A stretch of 64,000 bases of DNA from Aureobasidium sp. EXF-3400 (lineage: Eukaryota > Ascomycota > Dothideomycetes > Dothideales > Saccotheciaceae), in assembly GCA_024195585.1 (NCBI GenBank), contig SWBL01000237.1, positions 1-64,000 of the forward strand, written 5' to 3'. Below, one piece after another: positions 1 to 9,300 of the stretch; position 1 is the first letter of the stretch; each line of letters begins with the position of its first letter. The notes below the pieces were generated by a model. That model was not told where the DNA came from and searched no databases. It worked only from the letters and a program-made list of their open reading frames with translations. The position numbers and the translations under genes are program-made.

Positions 1-63
1 TACCTGTAAATAACCGAGTAGCTAGATAGTTTTCCCGGCAAGCCACACAGTGGTAAATGGAGT

Positions 64-70
64 ATGATTC

Positions 71-103
<33 letters not shown>

Positions 104-1237
104 TCAAAGTCAGGGTCACACACTCAGGCATCTGTTATACGGATGTTCATGCAAAGGAAAAGGCTTGTGGATTGGGCCACGAAGGTGTTGGTCTGGTCAC
201 CGACCTTGGAGCAAATGTATCATCCATGAAAGTTGGCGATCGAGTTGGTTGGGGGTAAGTACTGCTTAAGAACACTTCTTGTGGTTTTCTCCATATTGTC
301 CCAACATGACCTAATGATATTGTAGTTGGCTACGTAGCGTAAGTGATTCCATAGGTGAAATGACTCCGTATGCTAAGCATATTAGTCTTGCGGAGATTGC
401 CCTGCCTGTGTCGATGGATATCGCCAATACTGTGCTCAAGCAAGTGGTTTTGCTTTCTGTGACCACGAGCAAGGTAACCAAGCAGTATCAACAACCTCGC
501 ACTCATGCTGATCTCGTTTGTCAGGAGCTTTCGCCGACTTCCACATCATTGATGCCAGTTTCGCATACCACATCCCTGCTGAGATTCCTTCCTGGCAAGC
601 TGGCGTGTTTATGTGCGCTGGTGCCTCTACTTACGAGGCTTTGCATGCGGCTGGCTCAAAACCACATCATCGTGTCGGTATTGTGGGCTTAGGTGGTCTC
701 GGCCACATGGCTGTTCTCTTCGCCAGAGCGATGGGTTGTGCCGTCACCGTCTTCTCGGGCTCTGCAGCGAAGGCGGAAAGCAAAGCCAGAGATGCCTTCC
801 AACTTGGTGCTGACGAGCTTCGGGTACTGAACGACATCGACACTGCTATCCGACCAGGCAATTTTTCAGATGCTGAAAGGACGGACAACGCATCTAAGCC
901 ACCGATAGACATCCTGCTCATCTGTGCTAACGAAACACCTGATCTAGAGAATATTCTGCCCTTCCTGGCGCGCAGAGCAACCATCGTTCTCATGTCGATC
1001 CAGCAGAAGCCCCTAGTCATTCCATACATGCCTTTCATACTTCCCGGTCACAGGATCATTGCTTCAACCGAGGCGTCGAGGCAGAATCACCTTGCCATGA
1101 TACGGTTTGCAGCAAGACACAAGATATCACCATGGATAGAGCGATTTCCTATGACTGAAGACGGCCTGAAGACTGCTTTTGACAGACTCGAGAGTGGTAA
1201 GATGAGGTACAGAGGAGTGCTTGAGATGCCTGCATGA
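64..1237 (+). CDS. Zinc-dependent alcohol dehydrogenase (MDR superfamily), 5' end altered or incomplete
   Basis: Exons 64-254, 326-338, 386-473 and 525-1237 give 334 residues. This is a cytosolic NAD(P)-linked alcohol dehydrogenase of the medium-chain superfamily. The GroES-like part has GICYTDVH and GHEGVG (catalytic zinc ligands) and GDRVGWG, then a structural-zinc cysteine lobe SCGDCPACVDGYRQYC that forms only after splicing. The Rossmann part has GLGGLGHMAV, and the end GKMRYRGVLEM is typical of the family. About 30 usual N-terminal residues are missing. In their place an ATG at 64 is followed by an A29 tract read as nine lysines. Alternatively the A-tract lies in an intron (possible donor near base 6, acceptor AG at 99-100) and the true first exon lies left of the window. 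Substrate is unknown. Family is certain, the start is not. Confidence 0.8.
71..99. repeat. A29 homopolymer tract at the start of the alcohol dehydrogenase
   Basis: Twenty-nine consecutive A residues lie where the N-terminal GroES strands of the dehydrogenase should be encoded. The run keeps the frame from the ATG at 64 into the conserved part. It may be an intron tract, a retroposon poly(A) tail, or a sequencing length error. Confidence 0.9.
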
Positions 1238-1397
1238 GTATAAAGGAGTTGTGCTTGAGCCGCTCGATTTGGTGCCGTTTAGCAATTCAAGGTCTGACCA
1301 TTCTGAGATTGTGGCTCCGATGCGTCTAAAAATGAACAGTGAAATTTTTGTTGCAAGAATATTTACTCGATCATGTGTTTTCGTTAGAGCGCGAAAT

Positions 1398-2888
1398 CTA
1401 GTGGTGCTTGGGCAAGTCCTCATCGTCCTCACTCATCAGACCTTCCAGCTCGAACTCTTCCGCATCTCTTATCTGGCGGTCGCTTGCGTCTGGGATACGT
1501 GCATGCCCATTGGGAAGAGCAGAGCCATTGAGTCTGCTCTCAGGGTCGGGATTTTTGCCATTTGTTGGGGCTTCCGCGTAGTAGGTGTAAAGGCGAAGAA
1601 GCATGTTCACGACTGTAATAGGCATTAGCTCTGGTTCTTATTAGGTTTGGAAAGTCGTAATCTTACAAAGGAAGAGGAGGAAGGCAAAGCTGTAGAGGAT
1701 TAAAATGTAAGCGACGTGAGTAACGCCGGCATTGGACAGAAGCAGCATCTGCTCTTCGGTAGCGCCCATGAAGAGGAAACCACTGGCGTACAGCAAGAAA
1801 GGAGGCAGAAACTGGAAGCTGTTGGTGTCTTCCCCATCTTCAGAGATAGAGTTGGCGTCTCTCAACACGAAACTGATCTCGATGATTCGAGTGAAACCAG
1901 CAGCCATCAGAGTGTAACCGAAAACACTGTGTACCATAGTGCTGAGATGCAGTTCCTGAGGGTGGCCACTCATGGCCCAACCAGTGATGGCAATGACGAT
2001 GGCAGGAATGAGGTTGCGCTTGGGACGGCCACGGCGGTCGCGGCTCAGCCACATGCCCAAAAGACCCGCGCACCACCAAATGATGCCCATACTGGTGTGC
2101 TGCAAGTCATTGCGTACCCAGGGACCTCCCCATCTGTGTTCGGTGAAAGTGTTGACACATCCCCAAGCAGCAATGACAAGACTGTCATAGAACTCCTGCG
2201 AGCGGCCAGTGCGTCGCAGCCAGATCTGACCAACGAGAAGGAGGATGGTGTAAACGATGCCGTATGCGATGAAGGCGGAACCCATGATGAAGTGAGCAGC
2301 ACATTGACCAACATGATCGCCCTGGCAGAAGCCCAAGGCCGTGATTCCACCAAACAGCATCTGCACCCAAGCAGCAAGCGGGATGATCTTGCCGAGTATA
2401 CCGTGTCCAGAGACAATCCACTTTCTAATCTTGCCCATAAAGCCACGTTCGATGTGGAGTTTGAGATAGATGCCCATGACGGCTTGTGCGACGACCATCA
2501 TCATCAACCAAGGGGCATATTGCGCGTGTACGTTCTTGCTAAATTGGCGACCTTTGTGGGCGTGGCCGAGCAAGTAGCCCAAGATGGCGAGGCCAGTGGC
2601 AGTGATTTGGACAGGGACATGCCATCGTGAGCGGACGATACCCAGGACCATGCCAGTAGGGAACAGAATGCCCCAAGCGAATATTTGAACGAGGATGTGG
2701 ACCCATAATGTCGTGTCCTGGACGAGAGTCAGTCTCGGTATAGGGGACGCTCATGCAGGAAAGCGTACTAGAGGGTCAGGCGAGATAGCAGCGCCTTCGG
2801 GGATCTTGTCTTCATGATGCTCATGCGCCTGAGCAGTCGAGACAAGCAGAGCAAGAACGGTGGCGGCTTGGACGCTCTTGCTTAGCAT
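1398..2888 (-). CDS. Ytp1-family multi-pass membrane protein
   Basis: Exons (minus) 2888-2769, 2717-1667 and 1612-1398 give 461 residues. The protein opens with a signal peptide of about 21 residues ending AQA, followed by a His/Glu-rich start (HEHHEDK). About ten hydrophobic segments follow, with the layout of the fungal DUF2427 plus Ytp1 C-terminal domains. Recognisable stretches are HRWGGPW, QHTSMGIIWW, MSGHPQELH and, across the last splice, LYTYYAEAP. The tail is acidic and hydrophilic (FELEGLMSEDDEDLP). Yeast Ytp1 is a plasma-membrane protein of unknown function, and related parts resemble cytochrome b561-type bundles. The gene converges on the dehydrogenase with only 160 bp between stops. 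Splicing is well supported because all three junctions restore the conserved frame. Confidence 0.85.
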
Positions 2889-3487
2889 TCGCGGCGACAG
2901 CTGCATCGAAGGAGCCATCGTATTGCACGGTGCAGACGATAATCACAGTCTTGTTGGCTTCGAGTCCGAGTCTTCCTATGAGGTTTTGTGCATCCCCTTT
3001 GTTGTCTTGTCCAACAGGACAAAAACACAAGGTTTACCCCCAGCCCACCTTGATCGATTGCTGACCACGCGTATCCCGCCAAGCCATCCGATCCCCTATC
3101 CTTCAACCTGTCTTCCTCTCGCCTAATTCCTTCAGCATTTTATGTAGACCAGAACCCATTTCCAAGAGCGCCTATAATGACACTTGACAGTAAATCCATT
3201 TTTGCTTGAACAACCCTTTGTTTCATATGTTTGTGTTGTAGTTCTTGTGCTTCGAATATCAGATGATCGGGAAAGCGCGGGTCATGCTTAAATCCGATGG
3301 AAGCACGAATCTGGTCAATTCCAACCACATCTTGTCGCTACTTCTTCATAGAGTGTTGCTTCCATGGTATTGTAACACCTTTGTCACACACTAGCCATCG
3401 TAGAAAGCAATTCTACCAACCCGTGTGACCTAGACTGCTCTTATTACTTTCAGTCGACCATTAGAGCAATCGGGAAGCCTCTTTTCC
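2889..3487. other. Divergent intergenic region between the Ytp1-like gene and SWI5
   Basis: About 600 bp holding the 5' flanks of both genes. It has pyrimidine-rich stretches (for example around 3075-3125) but no ORF, repeat or RNA gene that I can support. Confidence 0.6.
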
Positions 3488-3898
3488 ATGAAAGCAGCAA
3501 ACATGGCTGAAGATAACCTCTCCTCTTCTCCCACTGCACCACTCAAATCGAATATGTCTCCAAGAACATCATCTTCTGGTAGGGATACCCAACTCGACGC
3601 TCTTCGTGCTCGTCAAGCTGCTCTTGAGGCGACTCTCGCCGAACTGCTTTCTCAGCGTGCCTCTCTCGTCAATGCCTTCTCTCCAACCTCCAATGCTCAA
3701 GAGTCGGAAGACACAGAAACTCGTGCAAAGCTTGCGGTAGATGCTGCCAACACAAAGATCAAGTCTCAAATCAAACAGCTACAGCGATACAACGACATCA
3801 AAGACATTGGCACTCAGCTGATGGGAATCATCGCTGAGAAGCGTGGTTGCCGCATCGGTGAAGTCCAGGAGGAGTTTGGTATTAACCCCGATGATTGA
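3488..3898 (+). CDS. swi5: Swi5/Sae3-family recombination mediator
   Basis: A single-exon ORF of 136 residues (131 if translation starts at the second ATG, residue 6). Swi5 partners Sfr1 and stimulates Rad51/Dmc1 filament formation in homologous recombination in the nucleus. The N-terminal 30 residues are Ser/Pro-rich and probably disordered. Residues about 35-100 form a coiled coil (LDALRARQAALEATLAELL). The C-terminal signature is LQRYNDIKDIGTQLMGIIAEKRG followed at once by a short end (EVQEEFG), as is usual for the family. Length fits fungal Swi5 proteins. A good intron signature lies in the 3' UTR just after the stop (see 3920-3966). Confidence 0.85.
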   Translation: MKAANMAEDNLSSSPTAPLKSNMSPRTSSSGRDTQLDALRARQAALEATLAELLSQRASLVNAFSPTSNAQESEDTETRAKLAVDAANTKIKSQIKQLQRYNDIKDIGTQLMGIIAEKRGCRIGEVQEEFGINPDD

Positions 3899-4612
3899 AG
3901 AGCATGTTTTTACCGCCTCGTAAGCAAACATCCCTTGATTGAGCGACCTGTACTGACTTCTTTCAGGATATCGTATCACCCAAATCCAGCACGAGCTACT
4001 GGCATCATATAACAGAGACGACGATCAATCTTGCTGCAAAGCTCGTGTGGCAGGAGCCAGAAACCGTCCAACACATACAGTCAGCGATGGAGTTTTGGTG
4101 TTGCAGGGTATCATCAGACATATATACATATATATATTGTCTGCGGGTCACCCTTGTCCTGCGAAGACCGTGGTCATTCGTTATTTCGACTGCTTCACTC
4201 GAAAGTGAATTTGAAACAATTCCAGTCCAAGCTATTTTCCGTTGTATAATAGCTTCCTATTGGCTGTTGCCGTGCGATTGTGCTGGCAATTTTCCGCTTC
4301 CCTTATTGTCGCCTTGTTATTGTCGTCGCGGCTATATCAATTGTTTGCTCACAGCTTGCGCACTCTCTCTTCTTCCTCAACATCGCGCAGAACAAGCTTG
4401 ACTAACCACAACCACAACCGCAACTTTGCTTCTTCATACCACTATCAAGACCTCTCTATCTTCATCAAGCTCTCGTTACTGCCAACATTCTGCGCACTCT
4501 CGCTCTCCAAGCACTGTCACAACCAACCTTCACGCGTGATTTTGCACGTCCATATCACAACAAAACATCACCCCACTTTGCTATACAAACTTTCACATCA
4601 CTCACGCCCAAA
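3899..4612. other. Intergenic region, SWI5 3' UTR and coiled-coil gene promoter
   Basis: The first part is SWI5 3' UTR with the probable intron and an AT-rich near-palindrome around 4117-4145 (ATATATACATATATATATT). The second part is C/T/A-rich, as in fungal promoters and leaders just before ATG 4613. Apparent ORFs at 4242-5069 and 4045-4401 are compositional. Confidence 0.5.
3920..3966 (+). other. Probable intron in the 3' UTR of SWI5
   Basis: GTAAGC at 3920, an ACTGAC branch-like site and the acceptor TTTCAG ending at 3966 lie just downstream of the SWI5 stop. Skipping it does not change the protein, so it would be a 3' UTR intron. Confidence 0.5.
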
Positions 4613-5953
4613 ATGGTCAACTTCGCCGCCATCATCACTCTTCTCGTCAGCATCACTACTTTCTTCACCGACAACCTTCCTGGCGCTGGCGTCTTCACTT
4701 CCTGGAGTCAGGAAATCCTCGCTGCCCCTACTCAGATTCACTTTGAGTCGGTCACCATCATCACTCCAGTCACTTTCACTACAACTTTCACCACCACCAT
4801 TCCGACTTTCACTTCTACAGTCGCACCTCCCGGCAACGAACTCCTCATCGTCAAAAACACTCTGCCTTCCGGAAACATCTCTTTCTTCGCCGCTCTCAAG
4901 GAGATCATCTGCGTTCTATACGCACTCCTTCGCCTGCCATCTGATGCCGCCACTCTCGTCTCCGCCTTCTTCTTCGCAACTCTCCTTCTGGCTCTTATCA
5001 TCTGCTTCTTCGCCTCTTCTTCGCCCGCCTCGAAGCCAGAAGACCTCATCTATCTCGAGGCACAGGTAAACCAAAAGGACGAGCTCCTCCAAAAGCTTCG
5101 TACCTCCTATGCCGCTGACCGTGCAGACTTCCTCCGCAGGCTGCAGGTCCAGAGAGATGAGGCAGACGAGCGCCTGTCCGACGCCTCCGCCCAGCACAGC
5201 TCCGCCCTGGCCACCAAGGATCAGGAGATCCGTGAGCTTCGCAGCGATCTCGCCTTTGCCGACCTCCGCGAGGAGGGGGCCCGCTTGAAGGCCTCTGACG
5301 AGGTTATCAAGCTTCGCAAGGAGATTGGTCACCTCCAATGCAAGCTTGATAGCCTTGAAAGAGAGCTGGATGCCCAAGAAGAGCTCGTTGCTGGTGCCGA
5401 GGAGGCACAGGAGAAGGTCAAGGTTGCTGAAGAGCGCGCCCTCGCCGCTGCTCAAGAAGCTCTTGAGGCCAACCAAAAGGTCGAGGCCGCCAAGAAGGCC
5501 CACAAGGAGTATCTCGTTGGTGAGAGAGCTCGTGGCCAGGCCGCCGTTGACAAGGTCAAGGCCGAGGTCAAGGAGGTCATGGCCCTGAAAAGGGTCGAAG
5601 AGTACAAGGTCCAGGATCGGGATCAGGAGCTTAAGGCCCTGAAGAAGGAGTTGGAGAAGCTGAAGGCAGGAGTGGCAGTGGGGGTTGCTGCTTCTGTCCC
5701 GACGCCACCCATCATCCAATCCCTTTCCTCGAAATCCAAAGCAGACAAGATACGTAAAGATCTCCGGGATGTTCCTGTTGCTCTGGGTGCTGTTTCGATG
5801 CCCGCCTCTGCTCCCACCGTCGCCGGCGCCCCTGCTGCTCCTGCTCCAAGGCCCTCCTCGCCTGCTAAAAAGACCAGCCTGGGACCGCGTCCTCAGCCCA
5901 AGGGTCCTTTTGCTCCAAAGCAGTGGGGTGTCAACAGCAAGCGTGGAGCTTAG
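4613..5953 (+). CDS. Membrane-anchored coiled-coil protein, unknown function
   Basis: A single-exon ORF of 446 residues. Residues 1-20 are hydrophobic (signal peptide or anchor). Residues about 45-72 are a Thr-rich, probably extracytoplasmic stretch (TFTTTIPTFTSTVAPP). Residues about 113-134 are a strong transmembrane segment (LVSAFFFATLLLALIICFFA). Residues about 140-355 are an unbroken, highly charged coiled coil rich in Glu, Lys and Ala. The last 80 residues are Pro/Ala/Ser-rich and basic, ending WGVNSKRGA. This suggests a type I or two-pass membrane protein with a long cytosolic rod. I do not recognise the family, and similarity to myosin-like tails would be compositional. Codon use is strongly C/G-biased at third positions, supporting translation of this strand, not the large antisense ORF. 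Confidence 0.75.
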   Translation: MVNFAAIITLLVSITTFFTDNLPGAGVFTSWSQEILAAPTQIHFESVTIITPVTFTTTFTTTIPTFTSTVAPPGNELLIVKNTLPSGNISFFAALKEIICVLYALLRLPSDAATLVSAFFFATLLLALIICFFASSSPASKPEDLIYLEAQVNQKDELLQKLRTSYAADRADFLRRLQVQRDEADERLSDASAQHSSALATKDQEIRELRSDLAFADLREEGARLKASDEVIKLRKEIGHLQCKLDSLERELDAQEELVAGAEEAQEKVKVAEERALAAAQEALEANQKVEAAKKAHKEYLVGERARGQAAVDKVKAEVKEVMALKRVEEYKVQDRDQELKALKKELEKLKAGVAVGVAASVPTPPIIQSLSSKSKADKIRKDLRDVPVALGAVSMPASAPTVAGAPAAPAPRPSSPAKKTSLGPRPQPKGPFAPKQWGVNSKRGA

Positions 5954-6255
5954 GGGAGGAGAGGAGGAGAGGTCCTTGTGTTGTCTTTCTGGGGTCATTC
6001 TCTGGTGTGTGTTTTCCTCTGGGTGGGTGGGGTTTCTGGTGTCTGTTTTCTTGCCGAATGTCGTTTCTGGGGTTTGGTTTCTTCTCTGGGGAGTTTGGGT
6101 TTTGTTGTTTTCCGCCGCTGGTCGGTGCATGTTTTTCTTTTTCTCCTCTTCTGCACGAAGCAAAGCATGGTATAATTTCTGATGATGGATACGAGCAATG
6201 AGGACAATGAAACACTTCGAAAGCACATATATTTCCCACTCCCAATGTGATTGCA

Positions 6256-6383
6256 CTACAAAAACATAGCATCGCAAAGCAAGAATCGATTCCGAAACTA
6301 GACCATGTCCATTGAGAGTGGCTTGCACCAATCGCGCTCAGTGGAACAGATCATGATCTGAACAATATCCTGCATTTTTGTAG
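6256..6383. repeat. MITE-like palindromic repeat, copy 1
   Basis: It begins CTACAAAAA and ends TTTTTGTAG, a perfect 9-bp terminal inverted repeat, with an interior related to copies 2 and 3 (shared CAGTGGAACA...TGAACAA... stretch near its right end). About 128 bp long. Confidence 0.55.
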
Positions 6384-6480
6384 TTACCTCATGTATATAC
6401 ATCTGTCCTTGGAGTTGAGTATATCGTGCATCTTCAAGAGGTAGGAGCTCATCTCCTACAAGTGGATTACAATATTTGAT

Positions 6481-6597
6481 GCTATAAAAATACACAAAGG
6501 AATCCAGAATATCGAGATACCCAGTGAGAGTCGTCAAAGTCACTACATCTCAGTGGAACAAAGCTTGATCTTGAACAAAATTCTACATTTTTATAGC
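6481..6597. repeat. MITE-like palindromic repeat, copy 2
   Basis: Bounded by GCTATAAAAAT (6481-6491) and its inverted copy ATTTTTATAGC (6587-6597). The right half repeats about 46 bp of copy 1 (CAGTGGAACA...TTTTTATAG) with substitutions. Starts 225 bp after copy 1. Confidence 0.6.
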
Positions 6598-6709
6598 GGA
6601 AAATAGTGTGATCGTGCGGTTTGGGAGTTGGAAAAATGCAGTGTATAGCCGAGGGCATCAAACATGGAGATCAACTTTCCTCCAAGATCGGATGCTGTTG
6701 GATATAGAA

Positions 6710-6824
6710 CTATAAAAATGCACGATTGTGTCCAGATTCTTGGTGGCACCAGAGAGAGGTCATTGGTTTGACACTCTCACTGGAGAGCAACAGCAATCTC
6801 AATTAGATCGTGCATTTTTATAAG
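6710..6824. repeat. MITE-like palindromic repeat, copy 3
   Basis: Carries a perfect 16-bp terminal inverted repeat, TATAAAAATGCACGAT (6711-6726) and ATCGTGCATTTTTATA (6807-6822). It is about the same length as copy 2 and starts about 229 bp after it. The interior is related to copy 2 but well diverged. Confidence 0.65.
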
Positions 6825-6972
6825 CACATAAGAATAGGCTATCGAAGAGGAGAGAGCACATGGGTACGGAATTAACATAATACATCGATTTGATTTCTGC
6901 CTGCAGAGATCTATGGTCTATCTAATAGGTCATTTATCTCGTTTCTAACGCTTTCTGATATACATAATTTAG

Positions 6973-8193
6973 TTAAACAATAGACGACGAAGCTGAAAGC
7001 TTAGCAGGCTCGGGCTCTGCTATCGAGTCACCTCGAAGGAAGACGGGTAGTTCGGTTATTGATGGCCTGGTACCTCGCATGCTGCGTTCGAGTTCTTTGG
7101 GGTTTGCTGTCAGCCAGTGGAGTACACAGACTGAGAGGAAGACTATTGCGAGAGTCAGTCAACGGTATTTGGGTGGAAGTGATGTGTGCGTATTAGACTT
7201 ACTATCCAAATTACATTGTGAAAAACAAAGCCAAACATGCTCTCTTCCACCAGTGACGTAGAAGATGGTGGAGTTGATGACGCCCCAGCCGAGAATCAAA
7301 ATAGTACCTATTAAAGACTTGTATGCCAGACCACGAAGCTTGGAAGGTCTTGTGGAAGCAGGGAGGACGATGCCGCTTGCAGTAGAATCAACCTCTACCG
7401 CATGGGTATCAACACCCTTTTTGATACTGCCAGGTTTGGCAGTATGGCTAAGTCGGTTCAAGGTCTTGCCAAAGGTGACAAAGCGCTCAGGAACCGCCGG
7501 GAACAGCTCTGTACGTCTGGTGCGTCGAAGCATTACGATGAAGACTCCAGTGAGGACAGCATATGTCACAAACTCGTAGATCTCAAGTGGTGCGACAACA
7601 ACAGGAGGAATGCCTTTACGACATTTGCCATCGTTGTTGGCGATATATGCGACCGGGTTCAAGTAGGCCCAGATGAATAGAAAGGTAGCAAAGACGCCCA
7701 CGCAGGCTGTAGACAGAATCCAGATAGGGTCGTCGCGACGACGAAGGTAGTCCAAGTTTGCGATGTGTGCTCGTTCGATGAGGAAAAGTTGGGTTGTGAG
7801 TCTACCAACGAAGAGAAAGCCGATACAGAAGTAGATTGCCGTTCGACAGAAGCCGCTTGTCTGAATGCCAACACCAGAAATGGATATAGACGTTATGAAG
7901 AAAGCGATGGAGACAATGTAACTGGCGTAGACAAGAAAACGTATCCACGAAATATGTCGAATTGTATGCCAGCGAACTTCTTTGACCCGACGCCCTAGTA
8001 GAATGTTAGCTACATATGCTAAGCAGCTTTCTAGTATATACTCACAGAATAGATAGCAGGTAAGGACTAATGGAAGAAATGACACGGCACTGTATATTGC
8101 TCTCCCTGGTACATTGTCGTGTTGATGTGCTCGTGGTCCAGGATGATCATCTTCGAAGATAGCGAATAAATGCCTTCGAAACAGTTCTGCCAT
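6973..8193 (-). CDS. Multi-pass membrane protein, fungal, unknown function
   Basis: Exons (minus) 8193-8046, 7994-7203 and 7142-6973 give 369 residues. About seven hydrophobic segments are visible (for example AVSFLPLVLTCYLF, LVYASYIVSIAFFITSI, TAIYFCIGFLFV, ILSTACVGVFATFLFIWAYL, FVTYAVLTGVFIVML, SLIGTILILGWGVIN and FLSVCVLHWL). Between segments 5 and 6 is a basic and Ser/Thr-rich cytosolic loop. The final exon completes the last membrane segment and adds a cytosolic tail (TANPKELERSMRGTRPS...). The layout is of a seven-helix integral membrane protein, but no receptor signature was recognised. The first intron is exactly 51 nt with no in-frame stop, so retention would insert 17 residues without frameshift. 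The branch site GCTAAC and acceptor CTACTAG favour splicing. Confidence 0.7.
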
Positions 8194-8601
8194 CTTTCAC
8201 TTAGATATTATGTCCAGGACTCGAATTGAAAAGGCAGACAAGGCGAAAACTCGACAGCGAGGAGAGTTGCGTGTGAGATTTCATATAAGCAAAACCCCCG
8301 GAGATCTAGGATGAGATAACAGCATATCCGTATTACCGGTTGGCATTTTGAGTTCAGCGTGGTTCTACATGCATGGCCTAGAGTAATCGTGGTTGATAGT
8401 TGCGTCTGGCCAAGAGCGTTGGAGACGTTGACGTCGGGATCTCTAAGACCGGAGTCCACGCCTGCATCCGATAGGGGCCGCAGCATGACAAAACCGGCAG
8501 AAGACACCCGAGGCATTATTTTAATGCTGGGCAATAATGTTTATGCCTGAGGCTTATGGTTCGAACGACACTCGAAGAAGTCGAGGAAAGGCTGTCTGCA
8601 A

Positions 8602-8640
8602 AGATGCCTTAGCCCCAAGCGAGAAGATCGCGAGGCATCT
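8602..8640. repeat. Inverted repeat AGATGCCT / AGGCATCT
   Basis: Perfect 8-bp arms at 8602-8609 and 8633-8640 with a 23-nt spacer. Confidence 0.5.
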
Positions 8641-8726
8641 CCACACCAGCTCTAGACAACGTTGCCGTACGAAGGTAACGGTTCTGTAATCCACACGCCT
8701 CGAAGTCACGAAGATGCCCTACCCTC

Positions 8727-8798
8727 CTCCTGTTCGTATGATTGCACCACTACCCGTAGTTTAACCGTGCTTGAGGGGTGCAATCATACGAACAGGAG
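8727..8798. repeat. Perfect 22-bp inverted repeat with a 28-nt loop
   Basis: The left arm 8727-8748 (starts CTCCTGTTCGTATG) is the exact reverse complement of the right arm 8777-8798 (ends CATACGAACAGGAG). A transcript from either strand would fold into a stable stem. No coding gene covers it. Confidence 0.9.
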
Positions 8799-9246
8799 AG
8801 GACGGACGACAACGTATTTGACAAACAGCAAGCTAGCCGGAGACCAGCTCTGAAACCCAGAATGTCAGTTACTCCATTGGCTGCAATCACCTACGGGTTC
8901 TGCACGATGGCCGTTGACCAGCTTTTGTGTAGACATTGGTGGGTCTCATCTTTCCCGACAAACGTGGTCTGGAAGAACAGATCTTGGAGAGAAAGGTGAT
9001 GAACGCATGCGATCTGTCCGAGGTCTCGGATTCGGCATTGATCACTATAGTGAGTGTACTTTCAACCTTGGTACAGGTGAATCGTGGAAGAAGCATGAAC
9101 ATTTGATTTCGCAGAAAGAGGAAACAGAAGTGGAACAGAAGTCATTTGCGGTTGTGCTTATACGGCCGGCTAGCATTGCCGATCGCTGTATTGACATTTG
9201 TCGCCAAGCCCTTCCCAGACAGCAACCACCGATGATATTGGGAAGA

Positions 9247-9300
9247 GACGCCTTCTCGCAGTATAAGAGTCATATGTGTGAACTGCAAGCGAGAGGCGTC
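9247..9300. repeat. Near-perfect 12-bp inverted repeat
   Basis: GACGCCTTCTCGC (9247-9259) pairs with GCGAGAGGCGTC (9289-9300) with one bulged base. Confidence 0.5.

Larger units (their letters stand above)
5954..6972. other. Intergenic region holding a block of diverged repeats
   Basis: The first 230 bp is the G/T-rich 3' flank of the coiled-coil gene. From about 6256 to 6825 three repeat units with terminal inverted repeats follow. The remaining 150 bp before the end of the membrane-protein gene shows nothing clear. Confidence 0.6.

Noticed and set aside
1716..2630. 304-codon plus-strand ORF across the Ytp1-like gene
   Set aside because: The minus strand encodes conserved membrane segments with introns that restore family sequence. 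The plus-strand product is hydrophilic without recognisable features.
4916..6331. 471-codon minus-strand ORF overlapping the coiled-coil gene
   Set aside because: It is the antisense shadow of a GC3-biased, Lys/Glu/Leu-rich plus-strand gene. Its translation is Leu-rich and repetitive without a domain, and the plus strand has a clear signal, membrane helix and heptads.
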